Source of the DNA: an uncultured Duncaniella sp.
GTDB taxonomy: Bacteria > Bacteroidota > Bacteroidia > Bacteroidales > Muribaculaceae
NCBI GenBank assembly: GCA_910586305.1
Contig: CAJUGS010000021.1
Span: 1-54,850, forward strand
Length of the DNA: 54,850 nt
Reading direction: 5' to 3'
Each line of letters opens with the position of its first letter. Position 1 is the first letter of the stretch. The notes below the pieces were generated by a model. It saw only the letters and a list, made by a program, of their open reading frames with translations, was not told where the DNA came from and ran no database searches. Shown here one piece after another: positions 42,407-50,133 of the stretch. Both the position numbers and the translations under genes were made by a program.

Positions 42407-44455
42407 ATGAAGAAAAAAACTCTCAACATCCTCAAGAACGATCCTTGGCTCGCACCATATTCGGAGGCTGTCACGGGTCGTCACAACGATGCCGTAAATA
42501 AAGAACTTGAGCTTTGCGGCCCTGATGGGAAGCTCGAATCCTTTGCAAATGCCCACAACTATTTCGGACTCCACCGCACAGCCGACGGCTGGGTGTTTCG
42601 CGAATGGGCTCCGAACGCTACTGCCATAACTCTTATCGGCGATTTCTCCAAGTGGAAGGAGATGAAGAAATATGCTCTCAAACCGAAGGAGAACGGTGTG
42701 TGGGAGCTGAAACTCAAGTCTGACTCCATCCATCACGGCGATTTCTATAAGATGATGGTGGAATGGGAAGGCGGCAGAGGCGAACGCATCCCTGCCTATG
42801 CCACACGTGTGGTGCAGGATGAGAATACTCATTTGTTTTCAGCACAGGTGTGGTCGCCGGAACCTTATAAGTGGAAGGTGAAGCGTTTCCGTCCCGATAC
42901 GCGTCCGCTTCTTATCTATGAGTGCCATATCGGTATGGCACAGGAGAAGGAGGGTGTGGGCACGTATGCCGAGTTCCGCGACTTGGTGCTTCCCCGAATA
43001 GCTGCCGATGGCTATAATGCCATTCAGATTATGGCCATTCAGGAACATCCATATTATGGGTCGTTTGGTTATCACGTGTCGAGTTTCTATGCTCCGTCGA
43101 GCCGCTTCGGTACTCCTGAGGAGCTGAAGAGCCTTATCGACCGTGCCCACGAGCTTGGAATAGCGGTGATTATGGATATCGTGCACAGCCATGCCGTGAA
43201 GAATGAGTTGGAGGGTCTCGGACGTCTCGACGGAAGCTACAACCAGTATTTCTATGGCGACGGCCGCCGCGAGCATCCCGCATGGGACTCTCTGTGTTTC
43301 GACTATGGAAAGAACGATGTGATAAACTTTCTGCTTTCCAACTGCAAATACTGGTTGCAGGAGTTCCGCTTCGATGGTTTCCGCTTTGACGGCGTGACTT
43401 CGATGCTATACTATAATCACGGTCTCGGCCAGGCTTTCGGAAGCTATGGCGACTATTATAACGGTGGCCAGGATTTGAATGCCATCACCTATCTGACCCT
43501 TGCCAACAAGCTCATTCACGAAATCAACCCGTCGGCCATCACAATAGCCGAGGAGATGAGCGGTATGCCCGGTCTGGCCGTTCCTTTCAAGGATGGAGGT
43601 ATGGGATTTGACTACCGTATGGCCATGGGTATTCCCGACTACTGGATAAAGACTCTCAAGGAGAGGAAGGACGAGGAGTGGAAGCCTACTTCGATATTCT
43701 GGGAACTCACCAACCGTCGAGCCGACGAGAAGACTATCTCGTATGTCGAGAGTCACGACCAGGCGCTCGTTGGAGATAAGACTGTTATATTCCGTCTGAT
43801 AGACAAGGAGATGTACTGGCACATGATGAAGGATGACGACAATATGGTGGTGGCGCGCGGTATGGCCCTCCACAAGATGATACGCCTCGTCACTGCCTCG
43901 ACCATCAACGGCGGATATCTCAATTTCATGGGCAATGAGTTTGGCCATCCGGAGTGGATTGACTTCCCGCGCGAGGGTAATGGCTGGAGCTACAAGTATG
44001 CCCGCCGCCAGTGGGATCTCGTGGACCGCGACGAGCTTAAGTATGGCTATCTCAATGCGTTTGACAATGCCATGATCCACACTATCTCGGGTGTGTATAA
44101 CTTCCAGTCTCTTCCCGTGGTGAAGCTGTGGGAGAAGGATGACGACCAGGTGCTCGCTTATATGCGCGGTGATCTCGTGTTTGTATTCAATTTCTCGCCC
44201 ACCAAGGCGTTTACCGGCTATGGTATTCTTGCTCCGGCCGGTGAGTATGAGGTGGTGCTTTCGACCGACAGTCCGGAATTCGGAGGCTATGGCAATATTG
44301 ACGAGAGTGTGCATCATCTCACCCAGACCGATCCGCTTTTCGCTCCGTCAGGCCGTGAGTGGCTGCGTCTCTATCTGCCTCCTCGCTCGGCGCAGGTGCT
44401 TAGAATGATGCGTCCGCAGCCTGTGGCTCCAAAGACTACACGAAAGAAAAAATAA
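42407..44455 (+). CDS. glgB: 1,4-alpha-glucan branching enzyme (GH13)
   Basis: 682-residue cytosolic enzyme that makes alpha-1,6 branches in glycogen. The N-terminal CBM48-like domain contains GWVFREWAPNATAITLIGDFSKW. The GH13 regions follow: AVIMDIVHSHAVKN (region I), FRFDGFRFDGVTSML (region II, nucleophile Asp), ITIAEEMSGMPG (region III, Glu) and ISYVESHDQALVGD (region IV, Asp). The form resembles eukaryotic-type GH13_8 branching enzymes. The start at 42407 fits the promoter; an open frame from 42356 begins in the -7 element. No other glycogen genes are adjacent. A strong terminator follows. Confidence 0.95.
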   Translation: MKKKTLNILKNDPWLAPYSEAVTGRHNDAVNKELELCGPDGKLESFANAHNYFGLHRTADGWVFREWAPNATAITLIGDFSKWKEMKKYALKPKENGVWELKLKSDSIHHGDFYKMMVEWEGGRGERIPAYATRVVQDENTHLFSAQVWSPEPYKWKVKRFRPDTRPLLIYECHIGMAQEKEGVGTYAEFRDLVLPRIAADGYNAIQIMAIQEHPYYGSFGYHVSSFYAPSSRFGTPEELKSLIDRAHELGIAVIMDIVHSHAVKNELEGLGRLDGSYNQYFYGDGRREHPAWDSLCFDYGKNDVINFLLSNCKYWLQEFRFDGFRFDGVTSMLYYNHGLGQAFGSYGDYYNGGQDLNAITYLTLANKLIHEINPSAITIAEEMSGMPGLAVPFKDGGMGFDYRMAMGIPDYWIKTLKERKDEEWKPTSIFWELTNRRADEKTISYVESHDQALVGDKTVIFRLIDKEMYWHMMKDDDNMVVARGMALHKMIRLVTASTINGGYLNFMGNEFGHPEWIDFPREGNGWSYKYARRQWDLVDRDELKYGYLNAFDNAMIHTISGVYNFQSLPVVKLWEKDDDQVLAYMRGDLVFVFNFSPTKAFTGYGILAPAGEYEVVLSTDSPEFGGYGNIDESVHHLTQTDPLFAPSGREWLRLYLPPRSAQVLRMMRPQPVAPKTTRKKK

Positions 44456-44476
44456 TTCTGATTATACCCAAAACAA

Positions 44477-44512
44477 CACCCCCCGCCACTGGCATTTCCA
44501 TGGCGGGGGGTG
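44477..44512. terminator. Bidirectional intrinsic terminator between glgB and der
   Basis: Perfect 12-bp GC-rich stem CACCCCCCGCCA / TGGCGGGGGGTG with a 12-nt loop, flanked by AAAACA on the left and TGTTTTGT on the right. The stem and T-tracts serve both the glgB (plus) and der (minus) transcripts. Confidence 0.88.
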
Positions 44513-44562
44513 CTGTTTTGTATTTGTGTTTTACGCGCTTGTGCGCGTCGTGTAGCGGTGTG

Positions 44563-45882
44563 TTATTTCTCCCTCATGAAGATGTTGACGGGGGTGCCGT
44601 GGAAGTCCCAGTTTTCGCGTATCTTGTTTTCGAGATATCGGCGGTAGGGCTCTTTCACCCACTGCGGGAGATTGCAGAAGAAGATGAATGTGGGCACGTA
44701 GGCGTCCTTGAGCATTGTGACGTATTTGATTTTGACAAATTTGCCCTTGTTGGCCGGCGGGGGATATGCGCCGATGGCCTCAAGCATCACGGTGTTGAGC
44801 TGAGAAGTTGGCACGGTGCGCTTGCGGTTCTCGCAGACGTGGAGTGCGGTCTCAAGCACTTTGAAAATACGCTGTTTGGTGAGTGCCGATGCAAATATGA
44901 TGGGGAAGTCGGTGAACGGGGCGAAGCGCGAGCGGATTGCCTCTTCATAGTGGCGGATTGCTTCCTTGCTCTTGTCCTCAACGAGGTCCCACTTGTTGAC
45001 GACCACGACGAGTCCCTTCTTGTTGCGCTGGATGAGCGAGAAGATGGATACATCCTGTGACTCTATGCCTCGAGTGGCGTCGATCATGAGTATGCACACG
45101 TCGGAGGCCTCGATGGCTCGGATGGAGCGTATCACCGAGTAGTACTCGATGTCCTCGGTCACCTTGGCTTTCTTGCGTATACCGGCGGTGTCGACGAGGT
45201 AGAAGTCGAAACCGAATTTGTTGTAGCGTGTGTAGATGGAGTCGCGGGTGGTTCCGGCGATGTCGGTGACAATGTGGCGGTCTTCGTCGATGAAGGCGTT
45301 GATGAGGCTGGATTTTCCGGCGTTTGGTCGGCCCACGATGCATATCTTGGGGATATCTTCGAGCTGGTCTTCTTCGTCGTCGCTCTTTTCGGGCATCTTG
45401 GCCACCACTTCGTCGAGAAGGTCGCCTGTGCCGTAGCCGCTGACGGCAGATACGCCGTAGGGGTCACCCAGTCCGAGGGCGTAGAATTCGGCTATGTTGT
45501 AGATGGAGTCTCCGGCGTCGACCTTGTTGGCCACGAGTATGACCGGCTTTGTGGATCGGCGCAGAATCTGGGCCACTTGGTCGTCGAGGTCGGTGACACC
45601 GTTCATGGCGTCGACCACGAAGAGGATCTCGTCGGCCTGTTCGATGGCGAGGTGAACCTGCTTGTTTATCTCGTTTTCGAAGATGTCTTCGCTGCCTACG
45701 ACCCATCCGCCGGTGTCGACGATGGAGAATTCTTTTCCGTTCCAGTCCACTTTGCCATACTGGCGGTCGCGTGTGGTGCCCGCCTCATCGTTTGTGATGG
45801 CGGTGCGGGTTTTGGTGAGACGGTTGAACAGTGTGGATTTGCCCACATTGGGACGTCCCACGATTGCGATCATTTGTCCCAT
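44563..45882 (-). CDS. der: GTPase Der (EngA)
   Basis: 439-residue ribosome-assembly GTPase with two G domains in tandem. The first has GRPNVGKSTLFNRL, DTGG and NKVD; the second has GRPNAGKSSLINAF, DTAGIRKK and NKWDL. A KH-like domain follows at the C-terminus (YVPTFIFFCNLPQWVKEPYRRYLENKIRENW). Length is normal. The -7 element is TAACTTTG at 46001-46008. It ends 51 bp from the terminator shared with glgB. Confidence 0.97.
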   Translation of the reverse strand: MGQMIAIVGRPNVGKSTLFNRLTKTRTAITNDEAGTTRDRQYGKVDWNGKEFSIVDTGGWVVGSEDIFENEINKQVHLAIEQADEILFVVDAMNGVTDLDDQVAQILRRSTKPVILVANKVDAGDSIYNIAEFYALGLGDPYGVSAVSGYGTGDLLDEVVAKMPEKSDDEEDQLEDIPKICIVGRPNAGKSSLINAFIDEDRHIVTDIAGTTRDSIYTRYNKFGFDFYLVDTAGIRKKAKVTEDIEYYSVIRSIRAIEASDVCILMIDATRGIESQDVSIFSLIQRNKKGLVVVVNKWDLVEDKSKEAIRHYEEAIRSRFAPFTDFPIIFASALTKQRIFKVLETALHVCENRKRTVPTSQLNTVMLEAIGAYPPPANKGKFVKIKYVTMLKDAYVPTFIFFCNLPQWVKEPYRRYLENKIRENWDFHGTPVNIFMREK

Positions 45883-46000
45883 ATTATTGTTGATTCTTGT
45901 TTTCTTAAGGTGGAGTGACTGATGGCTGAGGCCTGGCCGGCGACTGTCATCAGGCTCACTCTAAGTGGGAACAAACTGCGCCCACCCGGTGTTCAGCAGG

Positions 46001-46008
46001 CAAAGTTA
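46001..46008 (-). promoter_or_regulatory. Promoter -7 element of der
   Basis: TAACTTTG on the minus strand, about 120 nt before the ATG of der and just past the ssb stop codon. No clear -33 element is seen. Confidence 0.5.
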
Positions 46009-46037
46009 CGAAAAATCGGGGGAATGCACAACCCGCT

Positions 46038-46367
46038 CTATTTTCCGAGTAGCTCGAACGTGTCGACATAGATTTCCGTCACGTTGCGTTTTATGGCGTT
46101 TCGGTCTTCCCAGACGCGGTAGCGGATTTTACCTTCTATATATAGGCGTGCTCCTTTTCGGATGTATTTTTCGGCGAATTCCGCGGCTCCGTCCCACATG
46201 ATTATGCTGTGCCATTCCGTGCGCTCCGGCACCTTGGAGCCGTCGGGCGTGGTGCGTGCGCGCTCGTTGGTGGCGAGCGGGAATGTGGCTATCGGGCGTG
46301 TCTCGATATACCTTATCTCCGGGTCTTTGCCCACGTTGCCTATCAGTATGACCTTGTTGACGCTCAT
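46038..46367 (-). CDS. ssb: Single-stranded DNA-binding protein, short form
   Basis: 109-residue OB-fold protein. MSVNKVILIGNVGKDPEIRY, ATFPLATNER, TEWHSIIMWDGAAEFAEKYIRKGARLYIEGKIRYRVW and VTEIYVDTFELLGK cover the whole fold. It stops right after the OB domain and lacks the flexible linker and acidic DDxLPF-like tip that bind partner proteins. It is thus shorter than main replication SSBs (about 150-180 residues) and may be a second SSB. The start at 46367 is preferred over 46403 because it fits the family start. It lies 48 nt after the YitT gene. Confidence 0.92.
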   Translation of the reverse strand: MSVNKVILIGNVGKDPEIRYIETRPIATFPLATNERARTTPDGSKVPERTEWHSIIMWDGAAEFAEKYIRKGARLYIEGKIRYRVWEDRNAIKRNVTEIYVDTFELLGK

Positions 46368-46415
46368 GATATGTGTTGTGTGTATATATATTATGTGTGT
46401 CAAGGCCTGCCGGCA

Positions 46416-47369
46416 TCAGGAGCGTCCAAGCTCCTCGGCTACTTCCATCTCAGTGGCCTCCTTGTCGAGTACTTCCTGGAGTTTGGCATCGTTCTTGACT
46501 TTGAGCTGTTCGAATCCCTGTCCGTACACGCCGTTGACGTTGGCCTGGGTGATGAACGCGGTGGGGTCGATGCTCTTGACGATGCGGAAGATGGTGACCG
46601 ACTCTATCTTGCGACAGGCTATGAGAAGTACTTTAATAGGTTTCTTGGTGTACCATCCCATACCGTCGATGACGGTGACTCCGCGACGGGCGTGGTGGTT
46701 GATGGCGTTGGCGATGCGTTCCCACTTGTTTGAGACGATGGTGAACTGCACGGCCTGGCGGTTGGTGTTGATAATCATATCCACCATGTAGGATACGATC
46801 AGGAGCACCACGAATCCATAGAGCACTGTGGTGAGATTGTGGGAGATGAGGTAGGAGGATGAGATGATGCCGAAGTCGACATAGAGCATTGTGCGGCCCA
46901 CAGAGACGTTGGTCTTTTTGGCGGCCATTGCAGCCACGATGTCGGTGCCTCCGGTGCTGCCGTTGTGGGTGAAGACGAGTCCGAGAGCTATGCCGACTAT
47001 GATTGCGCCGAGACAGACGCTCATGAATGGCTGGCCCGGAACTACGGGGGCGGGGAATAGAGGTGGCACAACCACCATGACAAGTGAGATGACGGTGGCA
47101 CCGAAGATGGTCTTTATGACAAACTGCTTGCCAACGATGCGCCATGCAAACGCGAGGAGGAGCAGGTTGATGCCATACTGGGTGAGACCGATCATATATA
47201 CTTTCCCTGTCAGGAAATAGGCCAGGGTACCAAGACCGGTGACTCCGCCGATCACAACATTCTCGGGAAGAATGAAAGCGGAGAAGCCGAATCCGTAAAG
47301 AACTATCGCAAAGACTATTATCAGGTAGTCCTTTGTCGACATCCACAGTTGTTTTGCGTGAAAATGCAT
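46416..47369 (-). CDS. YitT-family membrane protein (DUF161/DUF2179)
   Basis: 317-residue inner-membrane protein. About five to six membrane segments fill the first two thirds (for example DYLIIVFAIVLYGFGFSAFILPENVVIGGVTGLG). GSTGGTDIVA is a conserved YitT loop. The last 90 residues form the soluble DUF2179 domain (RGVTVIDGMGWYTKKPIKVLLIACRK, VNGVYGQGFEQLK). The start at 47369 lies about 20 nt after the predicted transcription start. Transport role assumed but substrate unknown. Confidence 0.92.
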   Translation of the reverse strand: MHFHAKQLWMSTKDYLIIVFAIVLYGFGFSAFILPENVVIGGVTGLGTLAYFLTGKVYMIGLTQYGINLLLLAFAWRIVGKQFVIKTIFGATVISLVMVVVPPLFPAPVVPGQPFMSVCLGAIIVGIALGLVFTHNGSTGGTDIVAAMAAKKTNVSVGRTMLYVDFGIISSSYLISHNLTTVLYGFVVLLIVSYMVDMIINTNRQAVQFTIVSNKWERIANAINHHARRGVTVIDGMGWYTKKPIKVLLIACRKIESVTIFRIVKSIDPTAFITQANVNGVYGQGFEQLKVKNDAKLQEVLDKEATEMEVAEELGRS

Positions 47370-47392
47370 AGTAAGGTTACAATTTGACATCG

Positions 47393-47423
47393 CAAAATTA
47401 GCGATTTTCCACATTTCTGCAAA
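47393..47423 (-). promoter_or_regulatory. Promoter of the YitT-ssb unit
   Basis: On the minus strand TTTG (47420-47423), 19 bp, TAATTTTG (47393-47400), both exact to consensus. Predicted start near 47389. Confidence 0.65.
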
Positions 47424-47587
47424 TACTACCGCCAAAATACTCCGTCAGCGTTTGCTCATGGCCGGTTTCGGCGGGGCTACACAGGTTTTCATTCGCGCAA
47501 AGCCGGCCCCAAGACATTGCATATCGTAATTTCAGTGTGCTTATAATTGTTCAAATCAACACAATTTCGTTGTTTTGTTAAAAAAAA

Positions 47588-47619
47588 TTTGCATGAGCGT
47601 TTTTTTTTACATACCTTTG
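47588..47619 (+). promoter_or_regulatory. Fimbrial operon promoter with T9 tract in the spacer
   Basis: TTTG (47588-47591), 20 bp, TACCTTTG (47612-47619), both exact to consensus. The spacer contains nine consecutive Ts (47600-47608), and eight As (47580-47587) precede the -33 element. Loss or gain of a T would change the spacing from 20 bp and so probably the strength of the promoter. Confidence 0.75.
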
Positions 47620-47756
47620 CGAATGATAATAAATCTGCAACAGCATCTTTGTGATTTCTGTCGCTACATACCTAAAATTTTAAGATAACCTTATTATACC
47701 ACTGACACAAGTTTAACCTCGGGCATTCTTGCTTCGTAAAAAAAGTGCAAGTATTT

Positions 47757-47855
47757 ATGGGCTTTAACAGACTATATACACCTATCGCCTTTCTGACCGT
47801 TGACAGTTTCGGCCAGACTTGCATTTTACCCCCCCCGATTTACATAAGTATTTAG
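47757..47855 (+). CDS. Possible 32-codon leader ORF spanning a C8 tract
   Basis: ATG GGC TTT ... TAG in the leader of the fimbrial operon, preceded by an A-rich stretch. It encodes 32 residues ending CILPPPIYISI; the Pro codons are made by the C8 run at 47829-47836, so slippage there would change its end. No similarity recognised. Translation is unproven. Confidence 0.3.
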   Translation: MGFNRLYTPIAFLTVDSFGQTCILPPPIYISI

Positions 47856-48018
47856 TATTCAGCCGGTTGATATCCGGTGAGATTCCCTTTGCCTGTTGGC
47901 TCCGGCCTGCGGGCTATCGCTGTATACGGCTGTCGGCACTATGTCTGGGAGCCGTATCGGCCTATACGTGCATACATTAGAGTAAAAAAACACCACAGTA
48001 TAACACAGACAAAACCCA

Positions 48019-48606
48019 ATGAGACGAAAGATTATTCTAATGCTGATACTCCTCGCCGGGATTTTCACTGCTCCCCGCACGGACGCTCAAGAAGTCGCTC
48101 TCAAGACCAATCTGCTCTACGACGCTACTCTCACTGTCAATCTCGGAGCCGAGGTGGAGCTTTCTCCCCGCTGGTCGTTTGACCTCTCAGGCAATCTGAA
48201 CACATGGACCCTGAGCCACGGACGGCGCTGGAAGCACTGGCTCGTGCAGCCCGAGGCCCGCTACTGGTTCTGCGAGCCTTTTGGCGGACATTTTGTTGGA
48301 GTCCACGGCCTTGGCGGACAGTACAATGTCGGCCATCTCGGATTTGCCCGCGACATCCTGGGCTACAGCTTCTCGCGCCTAAAGACCCATCGCTACCAGG
48401 GATGGTTTGCCGGAGTAGGTGTGGCCTACGGCTACAGCTGGCTGCTGGGCCGCCACTGGAATCTCGAGGCCGAGATAGGTCTCGGGTGGCTCTACACGAA
48501 GTATGACGTCTTCGAATGCAAGGGATGTGGCCGCAAAACAGGCAAGAATCATCAGAATTATTTCGGCCCCACAAAGGCTGCCATCAACCTCGTATATGTT
48601 TTCTAA
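48019..48606 (+). CDS. DUF3575 outer-membrane barrel-like protein
   Basis: 195 residues with a signal peptide (MRRKIILMLILLAGIFTAPRTDAQ). The mature protein begins EVALKTNLLYDATLTVNLGAEVEL and has SPRWSFDLSGNLNTW, both typical of DUF3575, and ends KAAINLVYVF with a barrel-type terminal aromatic. DUF3575 genes commonly stand at the head of Bacteroidales fimbrial clusters. The next gene starts 19 nt later. Role likely outer-membrane (inference). Confidence 0.9.
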   Translation: MRRKIILMLILLAGIFTAPRTDAQEVALKTNLLYDATLTVNLGAEVELSPRWSFDLSGNLNTWTLSHGRRWKHWLVQPEARYWFCEPFGGHFVGVHGLGGQYNVGHLGFARDILGYSFSRLKTHRYQGWFAGVGVAYGYSWLLGRHWNLEAEIGLGWLYTKYDVFECKGCGRKTGKNHQNYFGPTKAAINLVYVF

Positions 48607-48625
48607 CCGCTCTCACAACTTCATC

Positions 48626-50059
48626 ATGCTGAAACACCATACGATATTAGCCTCAGTCCTCGCCTTTTCGTTTGCTCTTACTGTGCCCGCAGCCCGGGCC
48701 GACTCGGCCGTGAGTGCCGACCCCAGGGTAAAAGGCCTGGAGGTAGAACGCTCTGAGAACAACCTATTTGTGAGCTTCTCGCTCGACCTCTCGTCGGTCA
48801 AGGTCAAGAGCGACCGCGAGGTGGCCATATTTCCAGTCATCTCTCTCGGCGACAGTGCCGTCACTCTGCCAAAGGTGGTAGCTGCCGGACACAACCGCTA
48901 TATACAGAACGAGCGCAAGAACCGTCTCGCTCCGGGCGATATGCTTGTCCGCCCAGGCTCCACTGTTGATTATTCGGCTGTCGTGGCCTATCGTCCCTGG
49001 ATGGAGACCGCCGTGGTCTCTCTGGCCGAGGACTGGTGTGGCTGCGGATTCTCGCTCCTTGAGTCGTCTACGGCCGAACTGGCCCGTCTCGATCTGCGCG
49101 AGAAGGTGTTTGCCCCGATGTGGGCCTATGTCTCCCCGCGTGTCGAAGCCCGCAAGGAGCGCAGCGCCAAGGGGTCGGCCTACATCGACTTCAAGGTCAA
49201 CCGCACCGAGATAGAGCCTTCCTACAGGCGCAATCCGCAGGAACTCGCGGCCATACGCGACACTATTGATGTGATAAAGAACGATCCCGACGCGCGCATC
49301 GAGGAGATTACAATCACCGGCTATGCGTCGCCCGAGGGCCCGTTTGCCAACAACGAGCGTCTTGCAAAGGGGCGCACCGAGGCTCTCGCCTCATATGTGA
49401 GAGGTCTCTACTCCTTCCCCTCGTCGGTGCTCCGCACTGCCTCGGTGGCCGAGGACTGGGACGGGCTTATAAGATATGTGGAGGGTTCGGACCTTGCCGA
49501 CCGTGAGGCCATACTCACTCTCATTGCCGGCACCGACCTCGCTCCCGATGCCCGCGAGTGGAAGCTCAAGAAGGAGTTTCCCGAGCAGTATCGCTTCCTG
49601 CTCGACAATGTGTATCCCGGCCTGCGCCATTCCGACTATACCGTGGCCTATGTGATATCGTCGTTTGCCGATCCTGCCAAGATAGCCGAGGTGATGCGCC
49701 ATAATCCGCGCAAGCTGTCGCTCCACGAGATGTATCTCCTGGCTCAGACTCTTCCGTCGGATTCTCCTGAGTTCCGCGAGGTGTTTGAAGTGGCCGTGCG
49801 CCTTTATCCCGACGACCCTGTGGCCAATCTCAATGCGGCCATTACGGCGCTGTCGTTTGACGATCTCGACAATGCCGCCCGTTTTGCAGCAAAGGCCGGT
49901 GACAGTGCTGAGGCGGTCTATACGCGCGGACTTCTCGCTGCAAAGCAGGGCGATTATTCCAAGGCTGCCGACCTCCTGGCCCGTGCCCGCGATCTCGGAC
50001 TTGCCTCTCAGGCCGACGATGCTCTCGCTCAGCTTCGTGCGATGGGCAGGATAAAGTAG
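48626..50059 (+). CDS. Fimbrial-cluster exported protein with DUF3868-like, OmpA-like and TPR-like parts
   Basis: 477-residue protein starting at the ATG 48626, which gives the signal peptide MLKHHTILASVLAFSFALTVPAARA; a longer frame from 48503 overlaps DUF3575 and is rejected. The N-terminal part (EVERSENNLFVSFSLDLSSVKVKSDREVAIFPVI) fits DUF3868. The middle (YIDFKVNRTEIEPSYRRNPQELAAIRDTIDVI and ITITGYASPEGPFANNERLAKGRTEAL) is an OmpA-like peptidoglycan-binding fold. The end (DDPVANLNAAITALSFDDLDNAARFAAKAG, QGDYSKAADLLARARDLGL) looks like TPR helices. It may tether the pilus machinery to the wall (inference). Confidence 0.85.
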   Translation: MLKHHTILASVLAFSFALTVPAARADSAVSADPRVKGLEVERSENNLFVSFSLDLSSVKVKSDREVAIFPVISLGDSAVTLPKVVAAGHNRYIQNERKNRLAPGDMLVRPGSTVDYSAVVAYRPWMETAVVSLAEDWCGCGFSLLESSTAELARLDLREKVFAPMWAYVSPRVEARKERSAKGSAYIDFKVNRTEIEPSYRRNPQELAAIRDTIDVIKNDPDARIEEITITGYASPEGPFANNERLAKGRTEALASYVRGLYSFPSSVLRTASVAEDWDGLIRYVEGSDLADREAILTLIAGTDLAPDAREWKLKKEFPEQYRFLLDNVYPGLRHSDYTVAYVISSFADPAKIAEVMRHNPRKLSLHEMYLLAQTLPSDSPEFREVFEVAVRLYPDDPVANLNAAITALSFDDLDNAARFAAKAGDSAEAVYTRGLLAAKQGDYSKAADLLARARDLGLASQADDALAQLRAMGRIK

Positions 50060-50133
50060 ACTTTCTGACAAACCCAACAAAAGAATTATATAAAACCAAT
50101 AACCCAATTTTCTAACTAAATTCATTCTAACCA

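Larger units (their letters stand above)
47424..48018 (+). other. Gap and long leader before the fimbrial operon
   Basis: 595 bp without a long gene. It holds a GGCCGG/CCGGCC hairpin-like pair near 47460-47513, an A8 run (47580-47587), a full promoter (47588-47619), a 7-bp inverted repeat TGCAAGT/ACTTGCA (about 47746-47825), a small ORF (47757-47855) and a C8 run (47829-47836). The leader to the DUF3575 gene is about 390 nt. Confidence 0.6.

Noticed and set aside
47424..48018. Invertible promoter for the fimbrial operon
   Set aside because: I looked for matching inverted repeats on both sides of the promoter 47588-47619 and for a nearby recombinase. Only a 7-bp TGCAAGT/ACTTGCA pair downstream of the promoter was found, which does not flank it, and no recombinase is in the window.
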